Part shown: one piece after another, positions 1 to 9,584 of the stretch
How positions within the stretch are numbered: the first letter of the stretch is position 1
Layout of the letters: each line of letters begins with the position of its first letter
Assembly: GCA_963764505.1 (NCBI GenBank)
Contig: CAVXSP010000003.1
Location: 248,001-312,000 of the forward strand
Reading direction: 5' to 3'
DNA: 64,000 nt
Origin: CAVXSP01 sp963764505
GTDB lineage: Bacteria; Acidobacteriota; Vicinamibacteria; Vicinamibacterales; SCN-69-37
Translations under genes and position numbers: made by a program
The notes under the pieces: model-generated
Databases searched by the model: none
Seen by the model: only the letters and a program-made list of their open reading frames with translations
Told to the model about the DNA's origin: nothing

Positions 1-2462
1 GGGAGGCGCAGACCGCTTCCTCCCTCAACCATCCCCATATCATCAGCGTCCACGACGTCGGCGAACTCGATGGCCGCCAGTACCTGGTCACGGAACTCGC
101 CGACGGCGGCACGCTGACGGCGTGGGCTCGCGAGCATCGATCGTGGCGCCAGGTGATCGAGTTGCTGCTGGGTGTCGCCGACGCGCTGGCGTCGGCGCAC
201 GAGGCGGGCATCCTCCACCGCGACATCAAACCGGACAACGTGCTGCTCACGAAGAGCGGCTACGCGAAACTGGCGGACTTCGGGCTCGCGCGCGTGCAGC
301 CGAGTGCGGACGGGGTCACCCAGACGAGGGTCACGATGGTGACCCGCCCCGGAACCGTGCTCGGGACCATCGCTTACGTCTCGCCCGAGCAGGCGTCGGG
401 AGGATCGCCCGACGCCCGCAGCGACATCTTCTCGTTTGGCGTGCTGCTCTACGAGCTGCTGGCCGCCCGGCGGCCCTTCATCGGGGCCACTGGCCTCGAC
501 ACGCTGCACGCCATCGTCCATACCCCGATGCCGCCGCTGCCCGAGGCCGTGCCGCCCGCCCTGCGGTCGATTGTCGAGAAGGCGCTGGAAAAGGATCCCG
601 CTGACCGCTATCAGTCGATGCGGGAACTGATCGTGGACCTGCGGCGCCTGCTGCGGCAGAGCGGCGAGGTGCCCGCCGCCGCGCCCGCGGTGCGGCGATG
701 GCTCTGGCCGTGGGCGTTGGCGGGAAGTCTGGTGTTGGCGGCCCTGTTCGTGGCCGCCGCCCTGTGGTGGGGATCCCGGACGCCCGCGGAACCCGCGCAG
801 GTCGAATACACGCAACTCACCAGCTTCGCCGATTCCGCCGTGGCGCCCTCGATCTCACCGGACGGACGCATTCTCGCGTTCATCCGCGGCGAGAGCACGT
901 TCGTCGGCATCGGCGAGGTCTACGTCAAGCTCCTGCCCGATGGGGAGCCGTCCCCGCTCACCCACGACGGCTCGCAGAAGATGGGCCCCCTCGTGTTCTC
1001 GCCGGACGGATCGCGAATCGTCTACACCGTCAACTACGGCCAGGCCTGGACCGTGCCGGTGCTCGGTGGACAGCCGACGCGGCTGATGGCCAACGCGTCG
1101 TCGCTGTCCTGGATTCGTCCCGACGCGGCGGAGCCACGGCGGATCCTGCTTGCCGCGCTGACGGGCGAAGGCATCCACATGGGACTGTTCACCGCCTCCG
1201 AGAGCCGCGCCGATGAGCGCACGGTGTACATGCCCGGCGACGTGAATGGCATGGTGCACCGCGCTTATCCGTCTCCCGACGGCCAATCGGCGCTGGCCGT
1301 CGAGATGGACATGCTGGGCTGGCGTCCCTGTCGCCTGGTGCCGCTCGATGGAAGCTCCGCCGGCCACCCGGTCGGCCCAGCGCGGTCGCAATGCACTCAT
1401 GCCGCCTGGTCGCGGGATGGGCGCTGGATGTACCTGTCGGCCAACACCGGCAACGGCTTTCACATCTGGCGCCAGCGCTTCCCCGACGGCCAGCCCGAGC
1501 AGGTGACCTACACCGCGACCGAGGAGCAGGGAGTATCGCTCGCGCCCGACGGACAATCGTTCGTGACGTCGATCGGCGACCGACAGAGCACGCTCTGGGT
1601 GCACGCCGGCAGTACGCGGCAGGTCACGTTCGAGGGCTTCGCCTACCTGCCGTCGTTCAGTCCGGACGGCACGCGTCTCTACTACCTTCAGCGTTCCAAC
1701 GCCGATCGTCGGTTCGTGAGCGGCGAGCTGTGGACCATCGATCTCCAGACCGGCACGCGTGAACGGCTCCTGCCCGACCGTGTGATGGAGAATTGCGACG
1801 TGTCGCCAGACGGCACCCGTGTCGCCTTCGTCGCGCTGGACGACTCGGGCCGCTCGTCGGTCTGGGAAGCCGCGCTCGACGGGAGGGTGCCTCCGCGCCG
1901 GCTGTCGTCGTACGGCGCGATCCGGGTGCTCTACGGCAGCGACCGCGATCTCTATTTCATCGGCGGTGAGACGACCAGCTTGTACCTGTATCGTCTGTCG
2001 CTCACCGACGGCGCCGTCCGCAAGGTCATCGATGCGCCGGCGGACTTCCTGTATGACGTCTCGCCGGACGGGAAATGGGTCGCCGCGTGGGTGGGGAGCG
2101 CCGTCGCGTTCTATCCGACGGCCGGCGGATCACGCATCCTCGTCTGCCAGACCTGCGGGACGGCAGGGGAAGAGAACCGCGGCGTCACGCCGCCCCTGAT
2201 TCGCTGGTCGCGAGACGGCCACTCCCTGTACCTTCACGACACCGGAACCCGGAAGACGTACGTCGCGACGCTGAAGCCCGGCCAGCTGATCCCGGCCCTC
2301 CCGCCGCAAGGTGTGGCGACGATCGAAGGCGCTGCCCGGCTGCTCGGCGGCCAGCCAGTCGCCGAGGACCGGGCGTTCATGGGCGACCGGCCATCGGTCT
2401 ACGCGTTCCCGCGAGTCTCGACCCATCGCAACATCTATCGCGTCACCGTTCCTCGGGGGTGA
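1..2462 (+). CDS. Membrane Ser/Thr protein kinase with PD40 propeller repeats (5' partial)
   Basis: The frame is open to the left edge, so the N-lobe with the glycine loop lies outside the window. The visible kinase part has the catalytic loop HRDIKPDN (about base 217), DFGLA in place of the Mg-binding DFG, and SPEQ as the activation-segment end, all typical of an active Hanks-type (PknB-like) kinase. A single hydrophobic span (about bases 700-775) follows, then a C-terminal half with at least seven SPDG/APDG-type PD40 motifs that should fold as a TolB-like beta-propeller. The kinase domain would be cytoplasmic and the propeller periplasmic, so a sensor-kinase role is inferred. This architecture is common in Acidobacteriota. 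The ligand and substrates are unknown. The next gene starts 9 bases after the stop. Confidence 0.93.
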   Translation, partial: EAQTASSLNHPHIISVHDVGELDGRQYLVTELADGGTLTAWAREHRSWRQVIELLLGVADALASAHEAGILHRDIKPDNVLLTKSGYAKLADFGLARVQPSADGVTQTRVTMVTRPGTVLGTIAYVSPEQASGGSPDARSDIFSFGVLLYELLAARRPFIGATGLDTLHAIVHTPMPPLPEAVPPALRSIVEKALEKDPADRYQSMRELIVDLRRLLRQSGEVPAAAPAVRRWLWPWALAGSLVLAALFVAAALWWGSRTPAEPAQVEYTQLTSFADSAVAPSISPDGRILAFIRGESTFVGIGEVYVKLLPDGEPSPLTHDGSQKMGPLVFSPDGSRIVYTVNYGQAWTVPVLGGQPTRLMANASSLSWIRPDAAEPRRILLAALTGEGIHMGLFTASESRADERTVYMPGDVNGMVHRAYPSPDGQSALAVEMDMLGWRPCRLVPLDGSSAGHPVGPARSQCTHAAWSRDGRWMYLSANTGNGFHIWRQRFPDGQPEQVTYTATEEQGVSLAPDGQSFVTSIGDRQSTLWVHAGSTRQVTFEGFAYLPSFSPDGTRLYYLQRSNADRRFVSGELWTIDLQTGTRERLLPDRVMENCDVSPDGTRVAFVALDDSGRSSVWEAALDGRVPPRRLSSYGAIRVLYGSDRDLYFIGGETTSLYLYRLSLTDGAVRKVIDAPADFLYDVSPDGKWVAAWVGSAVAFYPTAGGSRILVCQTCGTAGEENRGVTPPLIRWSRDGHSLYLHDTGTRKTYVATLKPGQLIPALPPQGVATIEGAARLLGGQPVAEDRAFMGDRPSVYAFPRVSTHRNIYRVTVPRG

Positions 2463-2471
2463 GATCACCGC

Positions 2472-3509
2472 ATGGAGACTGACCGCCGGCAGTTCCTCGT
2501 GGCCGCTGTGGCGGCGCCGTTGCTGGCCGCGCGACAGGCGCCGCGCGCGGTGCTGGACAAGGGATTCGGACGAGTGGAGCGACTGAGGGAGAACGTCTAC
2601 GTCACGCTGGCCGATCCAGCCAAAGGCCCGGGCTGCCTGTCCAACGGCGGCATCATCACCGGCCGGGATGCCAGCCTGATCGTCGAGGGACACTTTCAGC
2701 CCGCCGGCGCAGCGCTCGAGCTTGAAGCGGCGCGGCTGCTCTCGACACATCCGATCCGCGGCGCCGTCAATACCCACTTCCATTTCGATCACACGTTTGG
2801 CAACGCCGGTTACGCGCAGGAGCGCATTCCGATCATCGCGCACGCCCAGGTCCCCGCGCTGATGAAGCACGACTACGGTGCGCTCCAGGGCGTGGACAAG
2901 GCGTCCCTGCTCCGGCCGCTCGAGCAGCGCACCGCCAACGCACGGACGCCGGAGGAGCGGCAGCGGCGACAGGACGAGCTCGCGGCCGTGCGGTGGGAGT
3001 ACGGCGCGATCGACACGGTCACGCTGACCTGCCCCACCGAATTGCTGGATCCGCAATCGTCGCCCCGGCACGTCGACCTTGGCGGTCTGGCCGCCGTGCT
3101 CGACACCCACCGCGGGCACACGCCGGCCGACGTCGTCATCACGGTGCCCGACCGCGACGTCATGTTCGTCGGCGATCTCCTCTTCCATCGGCAGTATCCC
3201 GTGGCCGTCAGCGCCGATATGATCGCCTGGCGCACCGTTCTCGAAGCCCTGTCGCGCGTTGGCCGGTCGACGCGGATCGTGCCCGGGCACGGGCCGGTGT
3301 GCAGCCGCGACGATGTCGTCCCGCAACTGCATCTGTTCGACGACCTGCGGCAGCACGCCGAGCGGATGCATGGGGCCGGGGTCCCGATCGACGAAGCGGT
3401 GGAGCGCTACGTCGTGCCGCCGGCCTTCCGCGACTACGAGGTCTTCGCCTGGTCATGGACGATTGGCGCGGCCATCCAGAGCTACGATCGCGGCCTGCGG
3501 AAGGGCTGA
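2472..3509 (+). CDS. Exported metallo-beta-lactamase-fold hydrolase
   Basis: A 345-residue protein. The N-terminus carries a short RRQFL segment followed by an alanine-rich hydrophobic stretch, resembling a Tat export signal. The zinc-site motif HFHFDH lies near residue 103, followed by further histidine/aspartate ligands in GHTPAD, FVGDLLF and PGHGP. These match the MBL superfamily (quinoprotein-relay SoxH-like or class B-like hydrolases). The hydrolysed bond cannot be told from sequence. It starts 9 bases after the kinase gene and is probably co-transcribed with it. The start was chosen because it retains the Tat-like segment. Confidence 0.88.
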   Translation: METDRRQFLVAAVAAPLLAARQAPRAVLDKGFGRVERLRENVYVTLADPAKGPGCLSNGGIITGRDASLIVEGHFQPAGAALELEAARLLSTHPIRGAVNTHFHFDHTFGNAGYAQERIPIIAHAQVPALMKHDYGALQGVDKASLLRPLEQRTANARTPEERQRRQDELAAVRWEYGAIDTVTLTCPTELLDPQSSPRHVDLGGLAAVLDTHRGHTPADVVITVPDRDVMFVGDLLFHRQYPVAVSADMIAWRTVLEALSRVGRSTRIVPGHGPVCSRDDVVPQLHLFDDLRQHAERMHGAGVPIDEAVERYVVPPAFRDYEVFAWSWTIGAAIQSYDRGLRKG

Positions 3510-3594
3510 CGCCCGATCCTGCGGTCGGTCGCCGCGTTGCGCCGGCGCAAACCAGTTCGTCGCGAATCCGCCGCGGACGCGTTAGCGCGGTTTT

Positions 3595-3695
3595 CGGAAG
3601 CGTGTGGTGTGCTGTGGGCCCGAATTCGAGCAGCGCGCCGGTCTGGTGGCGCGCGAGAACGCGAGTGAGGGCCCACAGCGCACTACACGCTTCCG
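3595..3695. repeat. 101-bp palindromic element with 27-bp inverted arms
   Basis: Arms at 3595-3621 and 3669-3695 are inverted repeats matching at 25 of 27 positions. The loop holds a second small stem built on GCGCGCC/GGCGCGC. It lies 86 bases after a stop codon in a non-coding gap. It could be a MITE-like or REP-type palindrome, or a very strong bidirectional hairpin. There is no T-run, so a plain intrinsic terminator is less likely. Confidence 0.75.
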
Positions 3696-3777
3696 GACAC
3701 CGCTCGAGCCGATCGGCGGTCGGCCAGAACGGCCGATCTTGTGAGAACCGTGAGGAAATTTGAACTTTGAGATTTGG

Positions 3778-3828
3778 CTCGGCGCACTGGACGATTTCCG
3801 CAACTGGCTCATCCGTGAGGCGGCGTGA
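3778..3828 (+). repeat. Dispersed coding-tail repeat, copy A
   Basis: Reads LGALDDFRNWLIREAA and then a stop codon. The nucleotide core GCACTGGACGATTTCCGCA recurs in four other places in the window (copies B to E). No gene continues upstream in this frame, so this is a detached 3' end. Confidence 0.8.
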
Positions 3829-3989
3829 GGCGCGTTGGAATCCCAGTTCGCTCGATGTCGGGGACGGAATTCGGAACTGGCTGTTGACCGCTGCTCAGAT
3901 TCCCATCGAATCCGCCAACGAAACTCCGAGGATTTCTCCGCGTGGCTCGCGCACTGCCAGAAACGTTTCAGAACGTGTGTCCGCCAAGC

Positions 3990-5549
3990 TCACCTGCCGA
4001 TCGCAATCAGTCGCTTCGCGTTCTCGAAGTACAAATCACAGAACGGACGGCGAAGGCCTTCCTTCGCCATAGGACCCGTATCGCGGAACTGCAGATAGGC
4101 GCGTTGGGGATTGCGAAACACCGGCCACACTGGCAGCCCTTCACCGTTCGGGTTACCGGTCTTCGCAAAGTTGATCCAGTATTGCTGCATTACGCTGGAG
4201 ATGGCCGTGTCAACGGCGGTCGCCCGAGCCGGGGGGCCGACGCCCGCAATCCTCCGGTCTAGATTTCCAAAGACGAAAGAGATCTCCGACGCGTGCGTTG
4301 ATCCCAATTCCTCCCGGCCTGGGAGCACCCGCGCGAACTCATACTGGTAGGCGGGATAGCCCGCATCTGCGTGCCAAGCGAGCTGGGCCACCGACGTACA
4401 GCGAAACGACGTATCAGTCGCCCACTGATTTTCGGGCGATCGGTACTCTGGATCCGCGTCGACGTACAGAGCGTGCGCTCTTCCAGCGAGCGGACCATAG
4501 GCCTCGTCGATGGCCGCCCTCAAGTCCGCGCTCGGCACACTTCCCGGCCGCCGCTCGTGAGCATTGCTTCCGAGGATGATCGGGAGGGGATGCTGCCCTG
4601 CATTGGCGAACGCCTCTGCAGGGCTTCTTGTGAGCACGTAGCCGTCGATCGTCGTGCCGAGATACGGTTCCTCGCGCGTCGACGCGGGATTGGAGTTGAG
4701 AATGGCAGCCGCGCCTACCGCCCGCAGCCGTGAGAGGGATGAGCCGGCCGGCGCCCAACGGGTGGACTGCGTTTGCCCTCGACGTTCCGCCTCGCCGAGG
4801 GACAACGGCGCCTCCTGACGGACGGCGGGACCACTTTGGGCGATCGCTCGATGAAACAGCCCCTTGGACAACGGCGAGGTCATGAGGATGTTGACATCGA
4901 GCGCGCCAGACGACTCGCCGAAGATCGTGACGTTGCCGGGATCGCCGCCGAATCGCGAGATGTTGCTTCTGACCCACCTGAGCGCAGCAATCTGGTCGAG
5001 AATCGCCTGATTGCCCGATGCACGATGTGGCGACTCGCTCGTCAACGCCGGGTGGGAAAAGTAGCCGAACGATCCGAGCCGGTAGTTGAACGTCAACACG
5101 ACGACACCGAGACGACTCAGGTGTTCGCCATCCATCTCGGGACGAACCGCTCCGCCAACGTTGTGCCCGCCGCCGTGAATCCAGACCATGACCGGCAACC
5201 GGCCAGTGCTCGGCCACTGCGAGGTCCAGATGTTGAGCGTGAGGCAATCCTCGCTCGCAATCTCGGCGGCGTTGGGGATCTGACCTGGTTCCTGGATACA
5301 CACGGCGCCGAACGCCGTCGCATCCCGTGTGCCCTTCCACGCGCGAACCGGCATGGGCTCGCGCCAGCGGAGGTCGCCGATTGGCGGTTCGGCGTAGGGA
5401 ATTCCTTTAAATGCGGCTCCACCTCCCGCGAGGAACTCCCCTTGGATTCGTCCGCCGGTCACGTCCACGACGGCCGCGGATTGTGCAGACAGAATCAATC
5501 CCGCAAACGCCAAGCCGACCGTGACCACACTCAGTCTCACGATTGTCAT
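3990..5549 (-). CDS. Secreted type B carboxylesterase
   Basis: 519 residues, the normal length for the carboxylesterase/para-nitrobenzyl esterase family of alpha/beta hydrolases. A hydrophobic signal peptide covers about residues 1-25. The oxyanion-hole region WIHGGGH and the nucleophile elbow FGESSG (Ser near residue 213) are intact, and THASEISFVFG near the C-terminus supplies the expected histidine. It should hydrolyse carboxylic esters in the periplasm or outside the cell. The substrate is unknown. It stands alone, convergent with the preceding genes. Confidence 0.93.
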   Translation of the reverse strand: MTIVRLSVVTVGLAFAGLILSAQSAAVVDVTGGRIQGEFLAGGGAAFKGIPYAEPPIGDLRWREPMPVRAWKGTRDATAFGAVCIQEPGQIPNAAEIASEDCLTLNIWTSQWPSTGRLPVMVWIHGGGHNVGGAVRPEMDGEHLSRLGVVVLTFNYRLGSFGYFSHPALTSESPHRASGNQAILDQIAALRWVRSNISRFGGDPGNVTIFGESSGALDVNILMTSPLSKGLFHRAIAQSGPAVRQEAPLSLGEAERRGQTQSTRWAPAGSSLSRLRAVGAAAILNSNPASTREEPYLGTTIDGYVLTRSPAEAFANAGQHPLPIILGSNAHERRPGSVPSADLRAAIDEAYGPLAGRAHALYVDADPEYRSPENQWATDTSFRCTSVAQLAWHADAGYPAYQYEFARVLPGREELGSTHASEISFVFGNLDRRIAGVGPPARATAVDTAISSVMQQYWINFAKTGNPNGEGLPVWPVFRNPQRAYLQFRDTGPMAKEGLRRPFCDLYFENAKRLIAIGR

Positions 5550-6001
5550 CGGTTGCTCCTCGGCTGGCCCGTGAGAATGTCGATCGCAACCACGTCCTGA
5601 CCCTCAGCGAGATGATCGTGCTCGCGATGGGTCGCCGCCGTCGCGCCGATCGTAGCATCGGGCCAGATTATCTTCGTGCTGGTCGACTTCCAAGGCTACG
5701 TTTGGACGTTGGCGGTGTGAAGGGCCTGCGTCCGAGGTTCGCAATTGCAGCACCTGGTGCCACCTGGATCATCACCTACGGGAGATCCCTCACGTCAATG
5801 GCAGAGAGGCCGCAGCTACACTCCTCGGAGCCGCTATCGGATTACTTGCAGGCAGAGGGCGCCAGCGCCACGAGGATCAGGTCATTCCGTTTTCTCGACA
5901 GCAGGTTCATATGAAGAAATCCTCATCGAGAGTCACAAGGAGTGACGAAGCAGAGACAAGGCAGTCGGCCGCATCGGAAGTCAAGGTGACGCCGGTGAGG
6001 C
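5550..6001. other. Intergenic region, nothing recognised
   Basis: About 450 bases between the divergent esterase and PadR genes. I see no supported gene or RNA. It presumably holds the esterase promoter. Confidence 0.5.
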
Positions 6002-6029
6002 TTGACCGAGGGCTCGAAACGCCTACAAT
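6002..6029 (+). promoter_or_regulatory. Sigma70-like promoter of padR, leaderless layout
   Basis: TTGACC (6002-6007), a 16-base spacer and TACAAT (6024-6029). The ATG of the PadR gene begins at 6036, where transcription would be expected to start, and no Shine-Dalgarno sequence precedes it. The mRNA is therefore probably leaderless. Confidence 0.6.
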
Positions 6030-6035
6030 GTAGTC

Positions 6036-6365
6036 ATGTCCGACGTCCTTGGCTCCTTCGAGCAGGCCGTCCTTGTTGCAATCCTGCGACTCGGACCTCA
6101 CGCGTACGGTCGTGGCATTCTGCGCGACGTGGAGGAACGCCTGGCGCGCGACGTCACCGCCGGTGCCGTCTATGCGACGCTCGATCGGCTCGAATTCAAA
6201 GAACTCGTGGGCTCGCGGCTGGCGCCGGGCACCGCGGCGCGCGGCGGCCGCACGCGGCGGTATTACACGCTGACCGGCATTGGCGTCCGCGCGCTCAATG
6301 ACTCGAAAACGACGATCGACAACATCTGGCGGGGGCTGCCATGGCCGCTGAAGAGTCGCGCCTGA
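6036..6365 (+). CDS. PadR family transcriptional regulator
   Basis: 109 residues with the PadR winged-helix pattern: FEQAVLVAILRLGPHAYGR at the N-terminus, then the GAVYATLDRLE recognition helix region and the RYYTLTGIG wing. The family are small dimeric repressors. In Acidobacteriota they commonly sit directly ahead of membrane-protein or ABC-permease genes, as here. The coding end overlaps the next gene by 25 bases, so the two form an operon. Confidence 0.92.
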   Translation: MSDVLGSFEQAVLVAILRLGPHAYGRGILRDVEERLARDVTAGAVYATLDRLEFKELVGSRLAPGTAARGGRTRRYYTLTGIGVRALNDSKTTIDNIWRGLPWPLKSRA

Positions 6366-6976
6366 CGGACGACGCGTTGAACCGCCCGCCCGAGTGGGCG
6401 GAGGCGCTCGTGCCGTGGCTCGTCCGGGCGGATCGCGCCGAAAACATCGAAGGCGATCTGCTCGAAGAGTACCGAGAGCGGCTGGCGCACAGTCGACGCG
6501 GGGCTGATCGCTGGTACGTGCGGCAGGTCGTCGGATTCCTGTGGCGGCTGAGCTGGCCCTTCGCGGCGATCATGGTATTCCAGATGGTCACGCGTGAGAT
6601 CGCGGACACGGTGGCGCCGCCGCTCAGCTATCAATTCCGATCGACCCTGACCACGTTTGGCGCGATTTACGCGTACCTCTTCGCGGGCGTGCTCGCCGGC
6701 TGGAGAACGCGACGCGCGGTGGGCGGCGCACTCATCGCGGTGGCGGCGCATGTCGTCGCCAATGCCATCACCATCCCCATCACGATCGTCTTGTTCGTGA
6801 CGGTCATCAGCCGGAATGCCGAGATGCTGCGTCTCTTTCAAGTGACCGGCGACTGGGGCGAGGTCTGGGGCCTGCCGATTGTGCTCGTACCCGTCGTCTC
6901 GGTCGTTGGCCTGACGGGCGGGTTCGTCGGCATGCTGATTCACCGGATATCGCCGGCCGGCCGGCGGCCGGCGTAG
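6341..6976 (+). CDS. Membrane protein partnered with PadR
   Basis: 211 residues. The N-terminal 70 residues are soluble and resemble the permease-prefix region found in acidobacterial FtsX-type permeases (RADRAENIEGDLLEEYRER). Four to five hydrophobic spans follow (about residues 66-85, 98-118, 124-148, 170-195). The large permease domain is absent, so this is a stand-alone or shortened relative. Its function is unknown. It overlaps padR and is probably its target. Confidence 0.75.
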   Translation: MAAEESRLTDDALNRPPEWAEALVPWLVRADRAENIEGDLLEEYRERLAHSRRGADRWYVRQVVGFLWRLSWPFAAIMVFQMVTREIADTVAPPLSYQFRSTLTTFGAIYAYLFAGVLAGWRTRRAVGGALIAVAAHVVANAITIPITIVLFVTVISRNAEMLRLFQVTGDWGEVWGLPIVLVPVVSVVGLTGGFVGMLIHRISPAGRRPA

Positions 6977-7085
6977 GCGACCGAATAGCGCAAAGCGAAC
7001 GCTACTGACACATGCGGCTCGGCCTGTGACCTGAATACCGCGCTGCCACGCCTCGGCTGCGACGCCCGTTCGACCGGAAACTGCT

Positions 7086-7132
7086 ACCCATGCGCTCGGA
7101 ATAGACCGTCACCCATGTGCTCAGAATGGACC
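7086..7132 (+). repeat. Two direct repeats resembling IS21-type termini
   Basis: Two 22-base units (7086-7107 and 7111-7132), 19 of 22 identical, each beginning ACCCATG and ending GACC, with a 25-base period. Multiple terminal repeats of about this size are typical of IS21-family ends. No istA or istB gene is present, so this would be an orphan end. Confidence 0.45.
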
Positions 7133-7141
7133 CGGGCGAGG

Positions 7142-7195
7142 TGGCTCGCCGCACTGGACGATTTCCGCAACTGGCTCATCCGAGAGGCCGCTTAA
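7142..7195 (+). repeat. Dispersed coding-tail repeat, copy B
   Basis: Reads WLAALDDFRNWLIREAA and then TAA, nearly identical to copy A including the position of the stop. It lies 10 bases after the IS21-like direct repeats. Confidence 0.8.
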
Positions 7196-7544
7196 ATTGG
7201 CCAGTTCCTAGCGACTTTCGTCACTATTTCGCCTCGGTGGCCGCATTGCTCCGGATTTGAGCCGAGCGGGCGCGCCCGAGTGACGCCAGTTTTCACGCCG
7301 CTCGCTCACAGTAGATTAGTCAGCCACTCCTAGGTGCGAACGTCGACGGATTGCGTCTTCGGTTCGACCAAGTGCGTCTGCCTCGATGAGCTCGTTTTCG
7401 AGCCCCTCATGATTCCGTGGTCATTGGCACCCCGTGATAAACACATTGAGCGAACAGCCCCATCACCGGTGCGTGTCGGAGCAACGATAGGACCAACGGC
7501 GAGCGGCAGACGGAAATCGGCAACCTGCCCAGATGTGCCAAGCC
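7196..7544. other. Intergenic region, nothing recognised
   Basis: About 350 bases between copy B and the P-type ATPase gene, which converges from the right. I see no supported gene. Confidence 0.5.
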
Positions 7545-9485
7545 TCAGAGATCATGAATTACGGTGGGAGGAAAGGCGGCCCGCAGGGCATTCAGCACGG
7601 CCAGAATGTCGATGACTTCCTGGCTGATGGCGCCCCCCACTGGGCTTAGGTACCCGGTAGCGGCGAAGGCCATGCCGATCACGCTCAGCGCCATGCCTCC
7701 CACCGCACTCTGAAGGGCGATGGACCGCATCCGGCGGCTGATGTGCATGAACTCGTCGACCTTCTCAAGAGAGTTGTCCATCACCACGACGCCCGCCGCT
7801 TCGGCGGTCACGTCGCTGTTTTGTCCGATCGCCATGCCGACCGTCGCGGCCATCATGGCCGGGGCGTCATTGATGCCATCCCCCACGTACAGTGTTTTGG
7901 CGGCGGCGGTTTCCGCGCGGACGATGGCGAGCTTTTCTTCAGGACTCTTCTGCGCGTGGATCTCCGTGATGCCCACCCGCTCCGCGAGATAGCGCACCTC
8001 CGACTCGCGATCGCCAGACACGATCATGACCTTCCGGAATTGGTGCTTGGGGCCCAGATGCCTTACGAAGGAAAGGCTCTCCGCGCGAGCCGCATCACGA
8101 AAGCGCAAGGCCGCCGCGTAGCGCTGGTCAATCGCCACCACGCACTCGAGTCCCCCGGCGAGCGGCGGGAGTTGATCGGCGCCCGGCATGTGTTGCGCCA
8201 TCAGCTTGTTCCGGCTGGTGACCTGCACCTGGTGGCCCGCCACCGTTCCACTCAGCCCCTGGCCGGGAGGTTCGCTCACCTCGGTGGCTTCCGGAATCTG
8301 CATCCCGGCCTTCGTCGCGGACGCCAGGATGGCGCGCGCGAGCGGATGTTTCGAGTAGTGCTCCAGACTCGCAACGAGTGTCAGCACTTCCGGCTGGGAG
8401 AAGCCCGGGGCGATCAGTTGTTCGGCGAGGGTTGGCTCGCCGTAGGTGAGCGTCCCGGTCTTGTCGAAGATCGCGGTGCGACACTCGGCGATCTGCTCGA
8501 GAACGACGGGACTCTTGACGATGATCGCACGGCGGGCGCACAGGGAAATGGAGCCAATGATCGCGATTGGGATAGCGATGAGGAGCGGGCAGGGCGTCGC
8601 GATGACCATGACCGCGAGGAAGCGAAGGGCGTCTCCCGTCATGATCCACGCGAACACGGCGACCGTCAGCGCGACCGGTGTGTAGATCGCGCCCAAGCGA
8701 TCCCCGAGCCGGCGGAGCGTCGGCCGGCTGGACTCGGACTCGCGCATGACGTTCATAATCTTCGCGTAGCGCGAATCGGCGGCGCGTTGGGTGGTGCGTA
8801 TCGTCAGGGCGGACTCGCCGTTGATCGCGCCCGAAAGCACCGTGGAGCCACGAGTCTTGGTGATCTGAAACGGCTCGCCCGTTAGGTAGGATTCGTCCAT
8901 CACGCCATGGCCGTCGATCACGACGCCGTCCACCGGGCAGATGTCGTGCGGATAGATCACGAGGGTGTCCCCGACGGCCACGTCCTGCAGCCCGACGTCC
9001 ACGATCGCAGCATCCCGTTTCCGGTGGGCCACCGACGGCATCCGCTTAGCCAGCGCGGCCAGCACCGAGGAGGCGCTGCGTAAGGCGTAGCTCTCCAGCG
9101 CCTCCCCTCCCGCGAGCATCAACACAATGATGGAGCCCGCCAGGTACTCGCCCAGCAGGACCGACGTGATGATGGAAATGCCGCCGAGCAAATCCGAACC
9201 GAATTCCTGCTTCAGGAGCTTCCGCAGCAGGTCACAGAGGAGGGGCACGCCGCCGATCGCGAGCGTGATCAGCAGCGGAATCTGGGAGGTCGTTGGCGTG
9301 GCGCGGAAACCGAAGCGAAGCGCGAGGTGCGCAAGGATCGCCGCGACGGAGAGCGCTGCGATGACCGTGGTCTTGCGGTGCCACGGACGCGACGGCTTCT
9401 GCCCGGTCTCGTCCACTACCAGCGGCCGGTCAATCATCGACTCGACGTCGGCACAGCCTTCCGTTCGAGACAGATCACCCCACAC
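7545..9485 (-). CDS. P1B-type heavy-metal-transporting ATPase
   Basis: 646 residues. It has the transmembrane metal-site motif TPCPLL (near residue 299), the phosphorylation site DKTGT (near 339), the TGE actuator motif, SKHPLA in the nucleotide domain and GDGINDAP in the P-domain hinge. No N-terminal CxxC metal-binding domain is present. The TPC motif differs from the CPC of copper pumps, so the metal cannot be assigned; Co, Zn or Cd are possible. It sits beside a multicopper oxidase and a DUF302 protein, suggesting a metal-stress island. It would export cations from the cytoplasm at the cost of ATP. Confidence 0.92.
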   Translation of the reverse strand: MWGDLSRTEGCADVESMIDRPLVVDETGQKPSRPWHRKTTVIAALSVAAILAHLALRFGFRATPTTSQIPLLITLAIGGVPLLCDLLRKLLKQEFGSDLLGGISIITSVLLGEYLAGSIIVLMLAGGEALESYALRSASSVLAALAKRMPSVAHRKRDAAIVDVGLQDVAVGDTLVIYPHDICPVDGVVIDGHGVMDESYLTGEPFQITKTRGSTVLSGAINGESALTIRTTQRAADSRYAKIMNVMRESESSRPTLRRLGDRLGAIYTPVALTVAVFAWIMTGDALRFLAVMVIATPCPLLIAIPIAIIGSISLCARRAIIVKSPVVLEQIAECRTAIFDKTGTLTYGEPTLAEQLIAPGFSQPEVLTLVASLEHYSKHPLARAILASATKAGMQIPEATEVSEPPGQGLSGTVAGHQVQVTSRNKLMAQHMPGADQLPPLAGGLECVVAIDQRYAAALRFRDAARAESLSFVRHLGPKHQFRKVMIVSGDRESEVRYLAERVGITEIHAQKSPEEKLAIVRAETAAAKTLYVGDGINDAPAMMAATVGMAIGQNSDVTAEAAGVVVMDNSLEKVDEFMHISRRMRSIALQSAVGGMALSVIGMAFAATGYLSPVGGAISQEVIDILAVLNALRAAFPPTVIHDL

Positions 9486-9584
9486 TTGATCAGGTTACCG
9501 GCGGACAGACCGCGGAACCGTCTCCTATTGCACAGCGGCGATTCGCCGAATCGGTGATTATCGGTGCTTCAAGGAGTTGTTCTC

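Noticed and set aside
5910..6032. A 40-codon plus-strand ORF just before padR
   Set aside because: No ribosome site, no recognisable product, and it overlaps the padR promoter.
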